Source: Gemmatimonadaceae bacterium
Lineage (GTDB): Bacteria; Gemmatimonadota; Gemmatimonadetes; Gemmatimonadales; Gemmatimonadaceae
Length of the DNA: 64,000 nt
Reading direction: 5' to 3'
Assembly: GCA_020846935.1 (NCBI GenBank)
Contig: JADLCY010000002.1
Location: 1 to 64,000 of the forward strand
The notes below the pieces were generated by a model that saw only the letters and a program-made list of their open reading frames with translations, was not told the DNA's origin and made no database searches. Positions 9,302 through 17,808 of this stretch are shown here, piece by piece (the stretch's first letter is position 1; each line of letters starts with the position of its first letter). A program made the translations under genes and the position numbers.

Positions 9302-10479
9302 CAGATCACACCGTGGTTCGCGCGGGGCACTTGAGCCGAGCATGGCTCCTCGCGGCGTGCATCGGCGCCGGCTTCCTGCCGGCGGTGTTGCTGGGACAGT
9401 CGGAAAAGGGCGCCGGAAAGGGCAAGAAGGACGACAAGCCCATGACGGCGGCGGACAGCGCGCGCGCGGAGGAGGAGAAGCGCATCGACCGCGCCCGCAA
9501 GGCGGCATCGCGAGCGCTCTTTGCCAGCACGGATCCGGTGGAGTTCACGCTCATCGCGAACTACGGCGCCATCTCCCGCGACCGGGACACGCTGAGTACC
9601 AAGCGGTTCGACGGCGTGGTGGTCGTGAAGGACTCCTCGGGGGCAGACCGGCGAATTCCGGTGCGGCTGCGCACGCGCGGCCACTTTCGTCTGATGGCGC
9701 GCAATTGCCGCTTTGTGCCGCTGCGCATCGACTTCCCCGACTCGGGGCTCAAGGACACACCATTCGCCGGACAGAAGGGGATCAAGCTCGGCACCCACTG
9801 CCAGAACAACGACGACCGGTACGACGAATACACGCGGCGCGAGTACCTCGCCTATTCGCTGTTCAACGCCGTCACCGATCAGAGCTTCCGGGCGCGGCTC
9901 GCCATGGCCAACTACGTGGACTCCGCGTCGGGAAAGAGCGTGGCACGGCGCGTGGCCCTGTTCATCGAGAGCGAAAACGACGTCGGCCGCCGACTGCAGG
10001 CCAACGTGCGCGAGATGCGGGGCGCGCTGTTCGACGATCTCGACCTCGACCAGCTCATGAACGTCTCGTTCTTCGAATACGCCATCGGCAACACCGACTT
10101 CTCGATCTACTCACTGCACAACATCCGCGTTGCAGCCACAACGACGGGCAGGGTCATCCCCCTGGCCTATGACTTTGATTTCTCCGGGTTGGTGGGGGCG
10201 CATTACGCCACGCCGGACCCGCGCATGGGGCTACGATCGGTACGCGAGCGCCGCTATCGCGGCCCGTGCCGACCAATCGAAGCATACCAGGCCGCCGCCG
10301 CCCGCTTCATCGCGAAGAAGCCGGCGATGTTTGCGGCCATCGAGGCGGTGCCGGGTTTTTCACGCGATGAACAGAACAACGCACGCAGCTACCTGCAGGA
10401 TTTTTTCTCGGTGATCGAGAACCCGGGTCGCCTCAAGCGCGAGCTGTTCGATCAGTGCGAGAAGAAGGCCGGCGTGTAG
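9298..10479 (+). CDS. Secreted CotH-like protein
   Basis: 393-aa protein. The N-terminus contains a hydrophobic export segment (LLAACIGAGFLPAVLLGQ) followed by a lysine-rich linker. The body has the LRTRGHFR...NCRFVPLRIDF region, then NTDFSIYSLHN and YDFDFSGLV. These resemble the N-x-D and Y-D-x-D catalytic elements of the spore-coat CotH kinase fold, though divergently. CotH proteins phosphorylate secreted proteins. The coupled DUF4956 gene upstream is the usual neighbour of such kinases, which supports the assignment. Kinase activity is inferred; a structural homologue with another role is possible. Confidence 0.6.
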   Translation: MTDHTVVRAGHLSRAWLLAACIGAGFLPAVLLGQSEKGAGKGKKDDKPMTAADSARAEEEKRIDRARKAASRALFASTDPVEFTLIANYGAISRDRDTLSTKRFDGVVVVKDSSGADRRIPVRLRTRGHFRLMARNCRFVPLRIDFPDSGLKDTPFAGQKGIKLGTHCQNNDDRYDEYTRREYLAYSLFNAVTDQSFRARLAMANYVDSASGKSVARRVALFIESENDVGRRLQANVREMRGALFDDLDLDQLMNVSFFEYAIGNTDFSIYSLHNIRVAATTTGRVIPLAYDFDFSGLVGAHYATPDPRMGLRSVRERRYRGPCRPIEAYQAAAARFIAKKPAMFAAIEAVPGFSRDEQNNARSYLQDFFSVIENPGRLKRELFDQCEKKAGV

Positions 10480-10548
10480 CCTCTCGCAGGAGCGCCATGC
10501 AGCCCGCCACGATACGGCGCACGCCGGCGGGCACTTCGCTGTGAGGCG

Positions 10549-10582
10549 CGAGGCGCCACCCTCTTCCGTTGGCGGCGCCTCG
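10549..10582. terminator. Hairpin between convergent genes
   Basis: Perfect 9-bp arms CGAGGCGCC/GGCGCCTCG at 10549-10557 and 10574-10582 with a 16-nt loop, in the 105-bp gap between the convergent CotH-like and TPR genes. It is likely to end one or both transcripts. The T-run is poor (GCTTATTC). Confidence 0.4.
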
Positions 10583-10584
10583 GC

Positions 10585-11085
10585 TTATTCGAAGCTCGGT
10601 TCGTAGGCCTCGGCCGCGCGCGGGCGCATGTTGCCGTGGCGCTCGAGCGTTCGGACACAGGTGTTCCAGCGCAGGATCGACTCATCGTTCCCGGCCGGCC
10701 GGATCGACTCCGCCTTTTCGTACCAACCCAGCGCGCGGTCGATCCACTCCCAGGCCATCTCTTCGGCGCGCGGCAGCGCGCGGTGCTGGATGCCCTTGGC
10801 CCACCGTTCGCAGATGATGCCGCTGTAGTACGCCTGGCGATACGGATCGGTGAGTCGCGCGACCGCGTCGTTGGCGCGTTGCAGGTCCGCGCCCCGGCCC
10901 TCGCCAAACTGGTCCGTGATGGAGAGGACGTGCATGACGATCGCATCGGCGTTGTCGGGCTCGACCGCCAGAACGTCGAGGCAGATGCTCTCGGCCGCAA
11001 CCGAGTCGTTCAGGACGCGATACCGATGCGCTTTCTGCAGCGCCATCGGCACGCCCTCGCGGGTGATCGGCTTGAGGTGAGGCAC
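10585..11085 (-). CDS. TPR-type helical protein
   Basis: 166-aa cytoplasmic protein with helical repeats. An N-terminal pair reads ALQKAHRYRVLNDSVAAESI and CLDVLAVEPDNADAIVM. A second unit reads RALGWYEKAESIRPAGNDE. These match the spacing of tetratricopeptide repeats with the conserved small residues and terminal proline. TPR proteins are scaffolds; no partner is evident. The GTG start at 11085 is the longest start that keeps the conserved composition; the ATG at 11046 (MALQKAHR) is equally possible. The 145 bp between it and sdhB hold no gene. Confidence 0.65.
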   Translation of the reverse strand: MPHLKPITREGVPMALQKAHRYRVLNDSVAAESICLDVLAVEPDNADAIVMHVLSITDQFGEGRGADLQRANDAVARLTDPYRQAYYSGIICERWAKGIQHRALPRAEEMAWEWIDRALGWYEKAESIRPAGNDESILRWNTCVRTLERHGNMRPRAAEAYEPSFE

Positions 11086-11230
11086 GGCGTTATTCGGTGA
11101 GAGTGTGGTCAGTCGATGGGCCGATGCGGCGTTCTGTTTCGGCGCAGCCCGCGTGCTCGCCGCGCAACGCGCGTGGTAAACGCGAGCCGCCCGATCCGAG
11201 TGAGCAGCGGAGCAGACATCAGTTCCGGAT

Positions 11231-11995
11231 TCACCCTCGAGTGCCCTTGGCCGACTTGCCCCTGAACAGTCGCACCAGCTTGACGACGGGATCGTAGAAC
11301 TCGTCGACCACACGCTCCTTGAGCGGAATGATCGCGTTGTCGGTGATCGTGATGTGCTCCGGGCAGACCTTCGTGCAGCATTTCGTGATGTTGCAGTAGC
11401 CGATGGCCTGGTCTTCCTTGAGGTCCGCGAGCCGGTCTTCGGTGTCGAGCGGGTGCATCTCGAGCGCCGCTGAGTACACAAAGAAGCGCGGCCCGATGAA
11501 CTCGTCGTGCTTGTGGTGATCGCGCAGGACGTGGCACACGTCCTGACAGAGGAAACACTCGATGCACTTCCGGAACTCCTGCACCCGGTCGACGTCGACC
11601 TGCTGCATGCGCCAGGTGCCGTCGGGCGCGTCCGGCGTTCGCGGTCTGAACTTCCTGATCTTCTTCTTGACCTCGAAGTTCCACGACACGTCGGTCACGA
11701 GGTCGCGCACGTGCGGAAACGCACGCATCGGCTCGACCGTGATCGGCTTGTCCGTCGGCAGCTCATCCATGCGCGTCATGCACATGAGCCGCGGGCTACC
11801 GTTGATCTCCGCCGAGCATGACCCGCACTTGCCGGCCTTGCAGTTCCAGCGGATCGCCATGTCGTTGGCGTGCTCGGCCTGGATCTGGTGCATGGCGTCG
11901 AGCACGACCATGCCTTCGGTGACCTCGGTGGTGTAGTCCCTGAAGCCACCGTTCCCGCGTTCGCCCCGCCAGATCCGGAACTGAGTGTTCGGCAT
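11231..11995 (-). CDS. sdhB: Succinate dehydrogenase/fumarate reductase iron-sulfur subunit
   Basis: 254-aa electron-transfer subunit of complex II. The plant-type [2Fe-2S] ligands are C52, C57, C60 and C72 (CKAGKCGSC...MC). The two C-terminal clusters use CIECFLCQDVC (144-154) and C201/C206/C207/C211 in the CNITKCCTKVC segment. It carries electrons from the flavin in SdhA to quinone at the SdhC membrane anchor. It is the last gene of a minus-strand sdhC-sdhA-sdhB set, 70 bp after sdhA. The single larger anchor subunit suggests a cytochrome b558-type complex. Confidence 0.96.
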   Translation of the reverse strand: MPNTQFRIWRGERGNGGFRDYTTEVTEGMVVLDAMHQIQAEHANDMAIRWNCKAGKCGSCSAEINGSPRLMCMTRMDELPTDKPITVEPMRAFPHVRDLVTDVSWNFEVKKKIRKFRPRTPDAPDGTWRMQQVDVDRVQEFRKCIECFLCQDVCHVLRDHHKHDEFIGPRFFVYSAALEMHPLDTEDRLADLKEDQAIGYCNITKCCTKVCPEHITITDNAIIPLKERVVDEFYDPVVKLVRLFRGKSAKGTRG

Positions 11996-12065
11996 GGTGA
12001 CCAGTGATTGAGCGTCTCCCCGTCCCTCCGCTACCCCGCCGTCCAGCTGACTATCCGTCCATCCG

Positions 12066-13880
12066 TCACGCTTTCTGTTCCTCGATGATCGCCTTCAGCT
12101 CATCCGGCATGGGCGGAATGGGCCGCCGCTCGAGATGCATGGACCCGTCCGCCCCTCGCTTCACCACGATGTTGAAGCTCGCGTATGCCGGGTCCTTCTC
12201 GGGATAGTCGTCACGAAAGTGGCCACCGCGACTCTCCTTGCGCTCGATCGCCGCACGGCCGATGGCTTCCGAGATGATGAGGAGGTTGTCCAGGTCGAGC
12301 GCCGTGTGCCATCCGGGATTGTACTCACGGTTCCCCTGCACGCCCACGCGGGCGGCGCGTTCGCGGAGCCGAGCCACGCCAGCCAGCGCGCGTGCCATTT
12401 CGTCTTCGGTGCGCACGATGCCCACCAGTTCCTGCATCATGTCCTGCAGCTCGTGCTGGATCTGGTAGGGCGCTTCGCCGCCCGCGCCACGATCAAAGGG
12501 CGCGAGCGCGGCGGAGACGGCGGCGTCGACCTCTCCCTGGTTCACTCGCGCCCCCGGATTCTCCCGGGCGAACGTAGCCGCGTGTTCTCCGGCTCTCCTG
12601 CCAAACACGAGAAGGTCGGAGAGGGAGTTTCCGCCGAGCCGGTTGGCCCCGTGCAGGCCGGCCGCGCACTCGCCGGCGGCAAAGAGCCCGGGCACCGTGC
12701 TCATCTGTGAATCGCCATCCACTCGCACGCCGCCCATGACGTAGTGGGTCGTCGGTCCCACCTCCATGGGCGTCGTGGTGATATCGATGTTCGCCAGTTG
12801 CATGAACTGGTGGTACATCGACGGCAGCTTCTTGCGGATGTGCTCTGGGGCGTTCGGGATCCGCTCCTTGATCCACGCGATGTCGAGGAACACGCCGCCG
12901 TGTGGGCTCCCGCGCCCCTCGCGCACCTCACGCTGGATGCACCGCGCCACGTGATCGCGGGTGAGGAGTTCGGGCGGGCGACGCGCCGCCTTGTCGCCCT
13001 GGGTGTAGCGCCACCCCTCTTCTTCGCTGTCGGCCGTCTGGTTCCGGTAGTTCTCGGGGATGTCCTCGAACATGAACCGTTTGCCCTGCGAGTTGCGAAG
13101 CACCCCGCCTTCGCCGCGCACGCCTTCGGTCACGAGGATGCCCCGCACGCTCGGCGGCCAGACCATGCCCGTCGGGTGGAACTGCACGAACTCCATGTCC
13201 ATCAGTTCGGCGCCCGCGCGCCAGGCCAGCGCGTGGCCGTCGGCCGTGTATTCCCAGCTGTTGCTCGTGATCCTGAACGCACGGCCCACGCCGCCGGTGG
13301 CGAGTACGATCGCCTTGCAGGCAAACACGCGAAAGCGGCCTCGCTCACGATCGTACGCGAGTGCACCGGCCACGCGACCGCCGTCCATCAACAGCGCGCT
13401 GACCGTGACCTCCATGTGCACGTCGATTGCCTGGTGGATCGCGTGGTCCTGCAGCGTGCGGATCATCTCGAGACCGGTCCGGTCGCCAACGTGGGCCAGC
13501 CGCGGGTATCGGTGTCCTCCAAAGTTGCGTTGCAGGATGCGCCCATCCGCCGTCCGATCGAACACCGCACCCCAGGCTTCGAGTTCGCGCACGCGATCCG
13601 GCGCCTCCTTCGCGTGCAGCTCGGCCATGCGCCAGTTGTTGAGGTACTGTCCGCCGCGCATCGTGTCGGCGAAGTGCACCCGCCAATTGTCGCGATCGTC
13701 GACGTGACCCATCGCCGCAGCCATGCCTCCCTCCGCCATGACCGTGTGCGCCTTGCCGAGCAGCGACTTGCACACGAGGCCGACGCGCACCCCGGCATCC
13801 GCGGCCGCGATCGCCGCACGCAACCCTGCGCCACCCGCCCCGATGACCAGCACATCGTGCTCAATGCGCTCGACCGACAT
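12066..13880 (-). CDS. sdhA: Succinate dehydrogenase/fumarate reductase flavoprotein subunit
   Basis: 604-aa catalytic subunit that oxidises succinate to fumarate in the TCA cycle. The dinucleotide-binding loop GAGGAG is at 14-19. The KAHTVMAEGGMAA segment supplies H45, expected to bind FAD covalently. The substrate-site motif QFHPTG and the late HGANRLGGNSLSDLLVFG flavin-binding block are present. The C-terminal domain ends with REYNPGWHTALDLDNLL and a RGGHFRDDYP motif typical of the family. It begins immediately where sdhC ends (no gap), so the three genes form one transcription unit. Confidence 0.97.
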   Translation of the reverse strand: MSVERIEHDVLVIGAGGAGLRAAIAAADAGVRVGLVCKSLLGKAHTVMAEGGMAAAMGHVDDRDNWRVHFADTMRGGQYLNNWRMAELHAKEAPDRVRELEAWGAVFDRTADGRILQRNFGGHRYPRLAHVGDRTGLEMIRTLQDHAIHQAIDVHMEVTVSALLMDGGRVAGALAYDRERGRFRVFACKAIVLATGGVGRAFRITSNSWEYTADGHALAWRAGAELMDMEFVQFHPTGMVWPPSVRGILVTEGVRGEGGVLRNSQGKRFMFEDIPENYRNQTADSEEEGWRYTQGDKAARRPPELLTRDHVARCIQREVREGRGSPHGGVFLDIAWIKERIPNAPEHIRKKLPSMYHQFMQLANIDITTTPMEVGPTTHYVMGGVRVDGDSQMSTVPGLFAAGECAAGLHGANRLGGNSLSDLLVFGRRAGEHAATFARENPGARVNQGEVDAAVSAALAPFDRGAGGEAPYQIQHELQDMMQELVGIVRTEDEMARALAGVARLRERAARVGVQGNREYNPGWHTALDLDNLLIISEAIGRAAIERKESRGGHFRDDYPEKDPAYASFNIVVKRGADGSMHLERRPIPPMPDELKAIIEEQKA

Positions 13881-14660
13881 CTACAGGATCCTCAGGTCGG
13901 TGATGACGCCCATCGAGCACAGCCGCACGTACACGTCGGTGAGGGCTACGGAGAACAGGCTCGCCCAGGCCCAGTTCATGTGGCTCCGGTTGCAAACGCT
14001 CGAACAATCGTACGCCAGCTTTCGCACCGGTGACCCCGAGATCCGGTTCAGCATGCCGCCGACCACGTGCCGCATCGAATGGCATCCGATCGTATAGCCG
14101 GTGAGCAACACGACGTTCGCGACGAGCACGATCGAGCCCACGCCGATGCCAAAGGTCGTCTGTCCGCCGGGCGTGGCAAACCAGAAGCCCTTCCACGCAT
14201 CGTGCCAGAGGAAGATCAGGAAGATGAACGCGAGGAGCAGGCCATAGCGATGGACGTTCTGCAGGACGAGCGGGAAGTAGCGCTCACCGAGATAGCTCCG
14301 GCGCGGCTCACCGACCGCACATCCCGGCGGATCCGCCCAGAACGCCTTGTAGTACGAGCCGCGGTAGTAGTAGCAGGTGAAACGGAAGAGCGCCGGAATC
14401 GGCAGGATGATCAGCGCGGGTGAAAACGGGAGCCACACCGGCCACCACCCCGGCTTTGGACCAAACCAGGCGTGCGGCGAGTCTCCCCACAGCTCGGGCG
14501 AGTAGAAGGGCGAGAGGTAGGGCCCGTGGGTGTAGTGCGCGTTCTGGAAGGCGGCCCACGTCGCGTACACGAGAAAGCTCGTGAGGATCGTGACGATGAA
14601 GACGTTGGGCACCCACCAGGCGTCGCGGCGGAGCGTCTCTCCGAATCCGCGCGGTTCCAT
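13881..14660 (-). CDS. sdhC: Succinate dehydrogenase cytochrome b subunit
   Basis: 259-aa di-heme-type membrane anchor of complex II. About five hydrophobic helices are visible (starting VFIVTILTSFLVYATWAAF, PALIILPIPALFRFTCYY, YGLLLAFIFLIFLWHDAW, IGVGSIVLVANVVLLTGYTI, and the last near the C-terminus). Conserved histidines in NVHRYG, WHDAW and GCHSMRHVVGG are likely heme ligands. It would pass electrons to menaquinone or ubiquinone. The start MEPRGFGETLRRD at 14660 was chosen because the in-frame extension upstream (to 14936) is arginine-rich and unconserved. The intergenic region before it contains the 77-bp duplicated fragment. Confidence 0.9.
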   Translation of the reverse strand: MEPRGFGETLRRDAWWVPNVFIVTILTSFLVYATWAAFQNAHYTHGPYLSPFYSPELWGDSPHAWFGPKPGWWPVWLPFSPALIILPIPALFRFTCYYYRGSYYKAFWADPPGCAVGEPRRSYLGERYFPLVLQNVHRYGLLLAFIFLIFLWHDAWKGFWFATPGGQTTFGIGVGSIVLVANVVLLTGYTIGCHSMRHVVGGMLNRISGSPVRKLAYDCSSVCNRSHMNWAWASLFSVALTDVYVRLCSMGVITDLRIL

Positions 14661-14936
14661 CACCGGCAACGACCGCTGAGGCAGGGTCACGAGCGAGGAC
14701 AGTGTGAGGGATTGTGGGCAGCAACCGGCAAGGCGCCGCAAAACAAGCATGGGGACGGCGCGCGGGTAAGAGGGCGTGGGGACGAAGCCTCGGGTCGAGC
14801 GCGCTCGAGCCCGTGACCACGCGATCGCACCACGCGACGCCTGGCGGCCACGCCCGTCCTGGCGCGGCGGCTTTCGCAGGGGTTCACGTACTCGCCTCGT
14901 CGGAAATACCGCGGCAATGCCATTGGCTGAGGGCAC

Positions 14937-15013
14937 CCGCGGCCAGGCCCTTGCCCACCCGTTCCAGTCCGGCGTCCTTGAGCCGCACGGGAATCCCGGC
15001 CTGCGCCGCGACG
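14937..15013 (-). repeat. 77-bp perfect copy of an internal fadJ fragment
   Basis: Identical base for base to 39836-39912, inside the fadJ gene. Both are in the same orientation relative to the window. Read on the minus strand it would encode residues of the NAD-binding domain (AAQAGIPVRLKDAGLERVGK), but here it lies in the 517-bp gap between sdhC and the LigD-type polymerase gene. It has no start and no continuing frame homologous to fadJ. The sequence diverges abruptly at both ends. A CGTTAGGC octamer lies 18 bp beyond it. Confidence 0.95.
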
Positions 15014-15165
15014 CGGTCGATGAGAGGGGTCGTTAGGCTCCGGCTACCCCTCGGCATGTCCTTCCGTCACGCCAGCAATGTCTGGTCGCGGGTACGCGAT
15101 GACAGCGCGCTTCGAGGGCTCGGAGAACCGCGGCTGTTGAACTCGCCCCGTGTCACCGAAGGGCG

Positions 15166-15171
15166 TACTAT
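15166..15171 (+). promoter_or_regulatory. -10-like TACTAT just before the polymerase start
   Basis: TACTAT is followed by six bases and then the ATG at 15178, so transcription would begin at or next to the start codon. No Shine-Dalgarno sequence is present. This arrangement suggests a leaderless mRNA. No good -35 was found. Confidence 0.35.
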
Positions 15172-15177
15172 CTCGAC

Positions 15178-16533
15178 ATGCCTCCCCGAAGACCTGCGCC
15201 CGAATCCCCGGACGGCGAGCCACACGGCGCGGGTGACGCCGGCAGAGGACGCCGCGCACGGTCGCGCGCGCCCGAGGAGCTGATCGTCGTCGAAGGCCGC
15301 GAGGTCCGCCTCTCGAATCCCGACAAGATCCTCATCCCCGACGCGCGCGTCACCAAGCGCGCCCTCGTGGAGTACTACCTCGCCGTCGCGCCCGGGGCCC
15401 TCCGCGCCGCCGGTGGCCGGCCGAACGTGATGGTGCGCTATCCCAACGGTATCGGCGGCGAGTTCTTCTATCAGAAACGCGCACCCGGCAACCGGCCAGA
15501 CTGGATCGACGTCGTAACGCTTCGCTTCCCCTCCGGACGCAGCGCCGAGGAGGTCGTCCCGCGGGACGCGGCGGCGCTGGCGTGGATGGCCAACCTCGCG
15601 TGTCTCGAGCTGCACCCGCACTCGGTGCGCGCCGATGACGTCGAGCATCCCGACGAGCTGCGCGTGGACCTGGATCCGGTGCCGGGCGTGCCGTGGGCAC
15701 ACATCCTCACGGTCGCGGCCGTGGTGCGAGAAGCCCTCGCGGACCTCGGCCTCGTCGGATGGCCCAAGACCTCCGGGTCGCGTGGCCTCCACATCAACGT
15801 CCGCATTCACCGCCAGTGGACGTTCGAGCAGGTCCGTCGCGCCGCGCTTGCCCTCGCGCGGGACGTCGAGCGACGCGCGCCGACGCTCGCCACGTCGAAA
15901 TGGTGGAAGGAGGAGCGGCACGGCGTCTTCGTTGACTACAACCAGAACGCGAAGGATCGCACCGTGGCGGCGGGCTATTCGGTGCGACCCACTCCGGACG
16001 CTCGGGTGTCGGCGCCGCTCGCGTGGGACGAGGTCATGGAGTGTGACCCGGCGGACTTCACGCTGCACACCATGCCGGCGCGCTTCGCTGCGATCGGGGA
16101 CCGACACGCCGGGATCGACGAGGTCGCCGGCTCCATCGAGCGGTTGCTGGAACTGTCGGCGGTCCACGAGCGTGCAGGCCACGGCGACGCACCCTGGCCA
16201 CCGCACTATCGCAAGCAGGAGGGCGAACCACCGCGTGTGCAGCCGTCGCGGCGTCGGGTGCCGAGCAAGCCGCTGATCGAGATCGGGCGCGCGAAACGGA
16301 AAGTCGACGCGCTCGCGGGCCTCGATCGATGGAAGGCGCGACATCCCGCGGTGGCCACGCTGCTGCAGCCTTCCGACGTGCTCGTCGATGCCATGCGCGG
16401 TCGCTTTGCCACGTGGACGCGGATCCGCGTGAACCTCGAACATGTGCCTGACGAGTTGCGACCTCCTCAGGAACCGCTGGATCCCGACGAGAAGATCCTG
16501 CCGAGTTCGTACGACGGTACCACCTCGAGCTGA
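15178..16533 (+). CDS. LigD-type polymerase/primase (non-homologous end joining)
   Basis: 451-aa protein of the archaeo-eukaryotic primase fold used in bacterial end joining (PolDom of LigD). Diagnostic segments are VEGREVRLSNPDKILIPD near residue 37, FFYQKRAPGNRPDW, the catalytic DELRVDLDPVPG (paired Asp near 164-166) and the SGSRGLHINVRI segment. The late DYNQNAKDRTVAAGYSVR block is also typical. It fills gaps with (ribo)nucleotides at breaks before ligation. It stands alone, with its ligase partner as a separate convergent gene whose 3' end overlaps this one by 67 bp. No Ku gene is in the window. Confidence 0.93.
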   Translation: MPPRRPAPESPDGEPHGAGDAGRGRRARSRAPEELIVVEGREVRLSNPDKILIPDARVTKRALVEYYLAVAPGALRAAGGRPNVMVRYPNGIGGEFFYQKRAPGNRPDWIDVVTLRFPSGRSAEEVVPRDAAALAWMANLACLELHPHSVRADDVEHPDELRVDLDPVPGVPWAHILTVAAVVREALADLGLVGWPKTSGSRGLHINVRIHRQWTFEQVRRAALALARDVERRAPTLATSKWWKEERHGVFVDYNQNAKDRTVAAGYSVRPTPDARVSAPLAWDEVMECDPADFTLHTMPARFAAIGDRHAGIDEVAGSIERLLELSAVHERAGHGDAPWPPHYRKQEGEPPRVQPSRRRVPSKPLIEIGRAKRKVDALAGLDRWKARHPAVATLLQPSDVLVDAMRGRFATWTRIRVNLEHVPDELRPPQEPLDPDEKILPSSYDGTTSS

Positions 16534-17561
16534 TCGTACCGGCAGTCCGCCGGCGTCCGGTCGTGCCGCCAGCGGATGAACGTCGTCGCGTGGCGAAAGC
16601 GGCTCCCCTGCAGGTGGTCGTACTTCACCTCGACGACGCGCTCGACACGGAGCGGCTCCCACGAGAGATCCTTGCCTGCGGTCCAGCGACTCTGCCCTCC
16701 GGGCATGCGGCCGGTGGCGTGTGCCTGGGCGTCCGCCCAGGCGCGCCAGGGATGGTTCTCGAGCGCGTGCTCGCGCAGCGGCGCGAGTTCGGCCGCCAGC
16801 GCTCGCCGCGTCTGCATGGTGAACGAGGACGTCACCCCCACGTGGTGCAGCGTGCCCGCGTCATCATAGAGTCCCAGGAGCAGCGAACCAACCGCGTCGG
16901 TCGAATCCTTGTACCAGCGGAACCCGGCGACGGCGCAGTCGGCGGTTCGCGCGTGCTTGATCTTGAACATCGCACGCTTGCCGGGTGCATAAGGCGCATC
17001 GATCGGTTTGGCCATGACACCATCGAGTCCCGCGCCCTCGAACTCCTGGAGCCAGCGTGCGGCGAGGCCGCGATCACGCGTTGCCGGAGTGAGGTGGATT
17101 GGAGGCGCCGCCGTGGCCAGGAGCAACTCGAGCCGACGACGCCGCTCGCCCTGCGGTACCGCGCGCAGGTCGGACCCTTCGGCGGCGATGAGGTCGAATG
17201 CCACGAAGGAAGCCGGGGTCTCTTTCGCGAGTTTGGCCACGCGCGAAGCGGCGGGATGCAGGCGCGTCTGCAGCGCCTCGAAGTCGAGGCCACGTTCGCC
17301 GACGATCACGATCTCGCCATCCAGCACGCACCCGTCAGGCAGGTTGGTAAGCAGCAACTCGCGCAGTTCAGGGAAGTACCGGTCGAGCGGACGCAGGTCG
17401 CGGCTCTGGATCATCACGTCGCCCCGGCCACGGAACACGAGCGCACGAAAGCCGTCCCACTTGGGCTCATAGAGGTACTCGCCCTCCTCCGGCAGCGATT
17501 CCGCGGCCTTCGCGAGCATGGGCTCCAGCGGCGGCGGAACGGGGTACGTCTCATCGCTCAT
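16467..17561 (-). CDS. ATP-dependent DNA ligase (LigC/LigD ligase type)
   Basis: 364-aa ligase. The adenylation motif I is YEPKWDGFRAL with the nucleotidyl lysine at about residue 33. Motif III is CVLDGEIVI, followed by ASFVAFDLIA, then GLDGVMAKPID (motif IV) and FKIKHARTADCAVAGF (motif V). An OB-fold C-terminal domain completes the core. It seals nicks with ATP and probably works with the convergent polymerase gene. The start at 17561 (MSDETYPVPPPLEPML) fits family N-termini. The last 67 bp encode protein on both strands. Confidence 0.93.
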   Translation of the reverse strand: MSDETYPVPPPLEPMLAKAAESLPEEGEYLYEPKWDGFRALVFRGRGDVMIQSRDLRPLDRYFPELRELLLTNLPDGCVLDGEIVIVGERGLDFEALQTRLHPAASRVAKLAKETPASFVAFDLIAAEGSDLRAVPQGERRRRLELLLATAAPPIHLTPATRDRGLAARWLQEFEGAGLDGVMAKPIDAPYAPGKRAMFKIKHARTADCAVAGFRWYKDSTDAVGSLLLGLYDDAGTLHHVGVTSSFTMQTRRALAAELAPLREHALENHPWRAWADAQAHATGRMPGGQSRWTAGKDLSWEPLRVERVVEVKYDHLQGSRFRHATTFIRWRHDRTPADCRYDQLEVVPSYELGRIFSSGSSGS

Positions 17562-17808
17562 GGCCGGAAATCCCGCGTCGGCCGCTCCGCGCACGCAACG
17601 CCGTGGGGCGCGGAGCCAGTCTGGCGGTGCAGAGGATCGTTCTGAGGCATACGGGACAGCTTGTCACGGGGAGGATCCCTGACGCCAGCTGGCCGGGACG
17701 ACACGTGAGTGCGACGCATCCGCGCGGAACCGACCGGGGAAGGCACCGGGCTCGCAACCTCCTCGCCCGTCCGAGGTACAACGAAATCCTACCGGACGCG
17801 AGGCTCCC

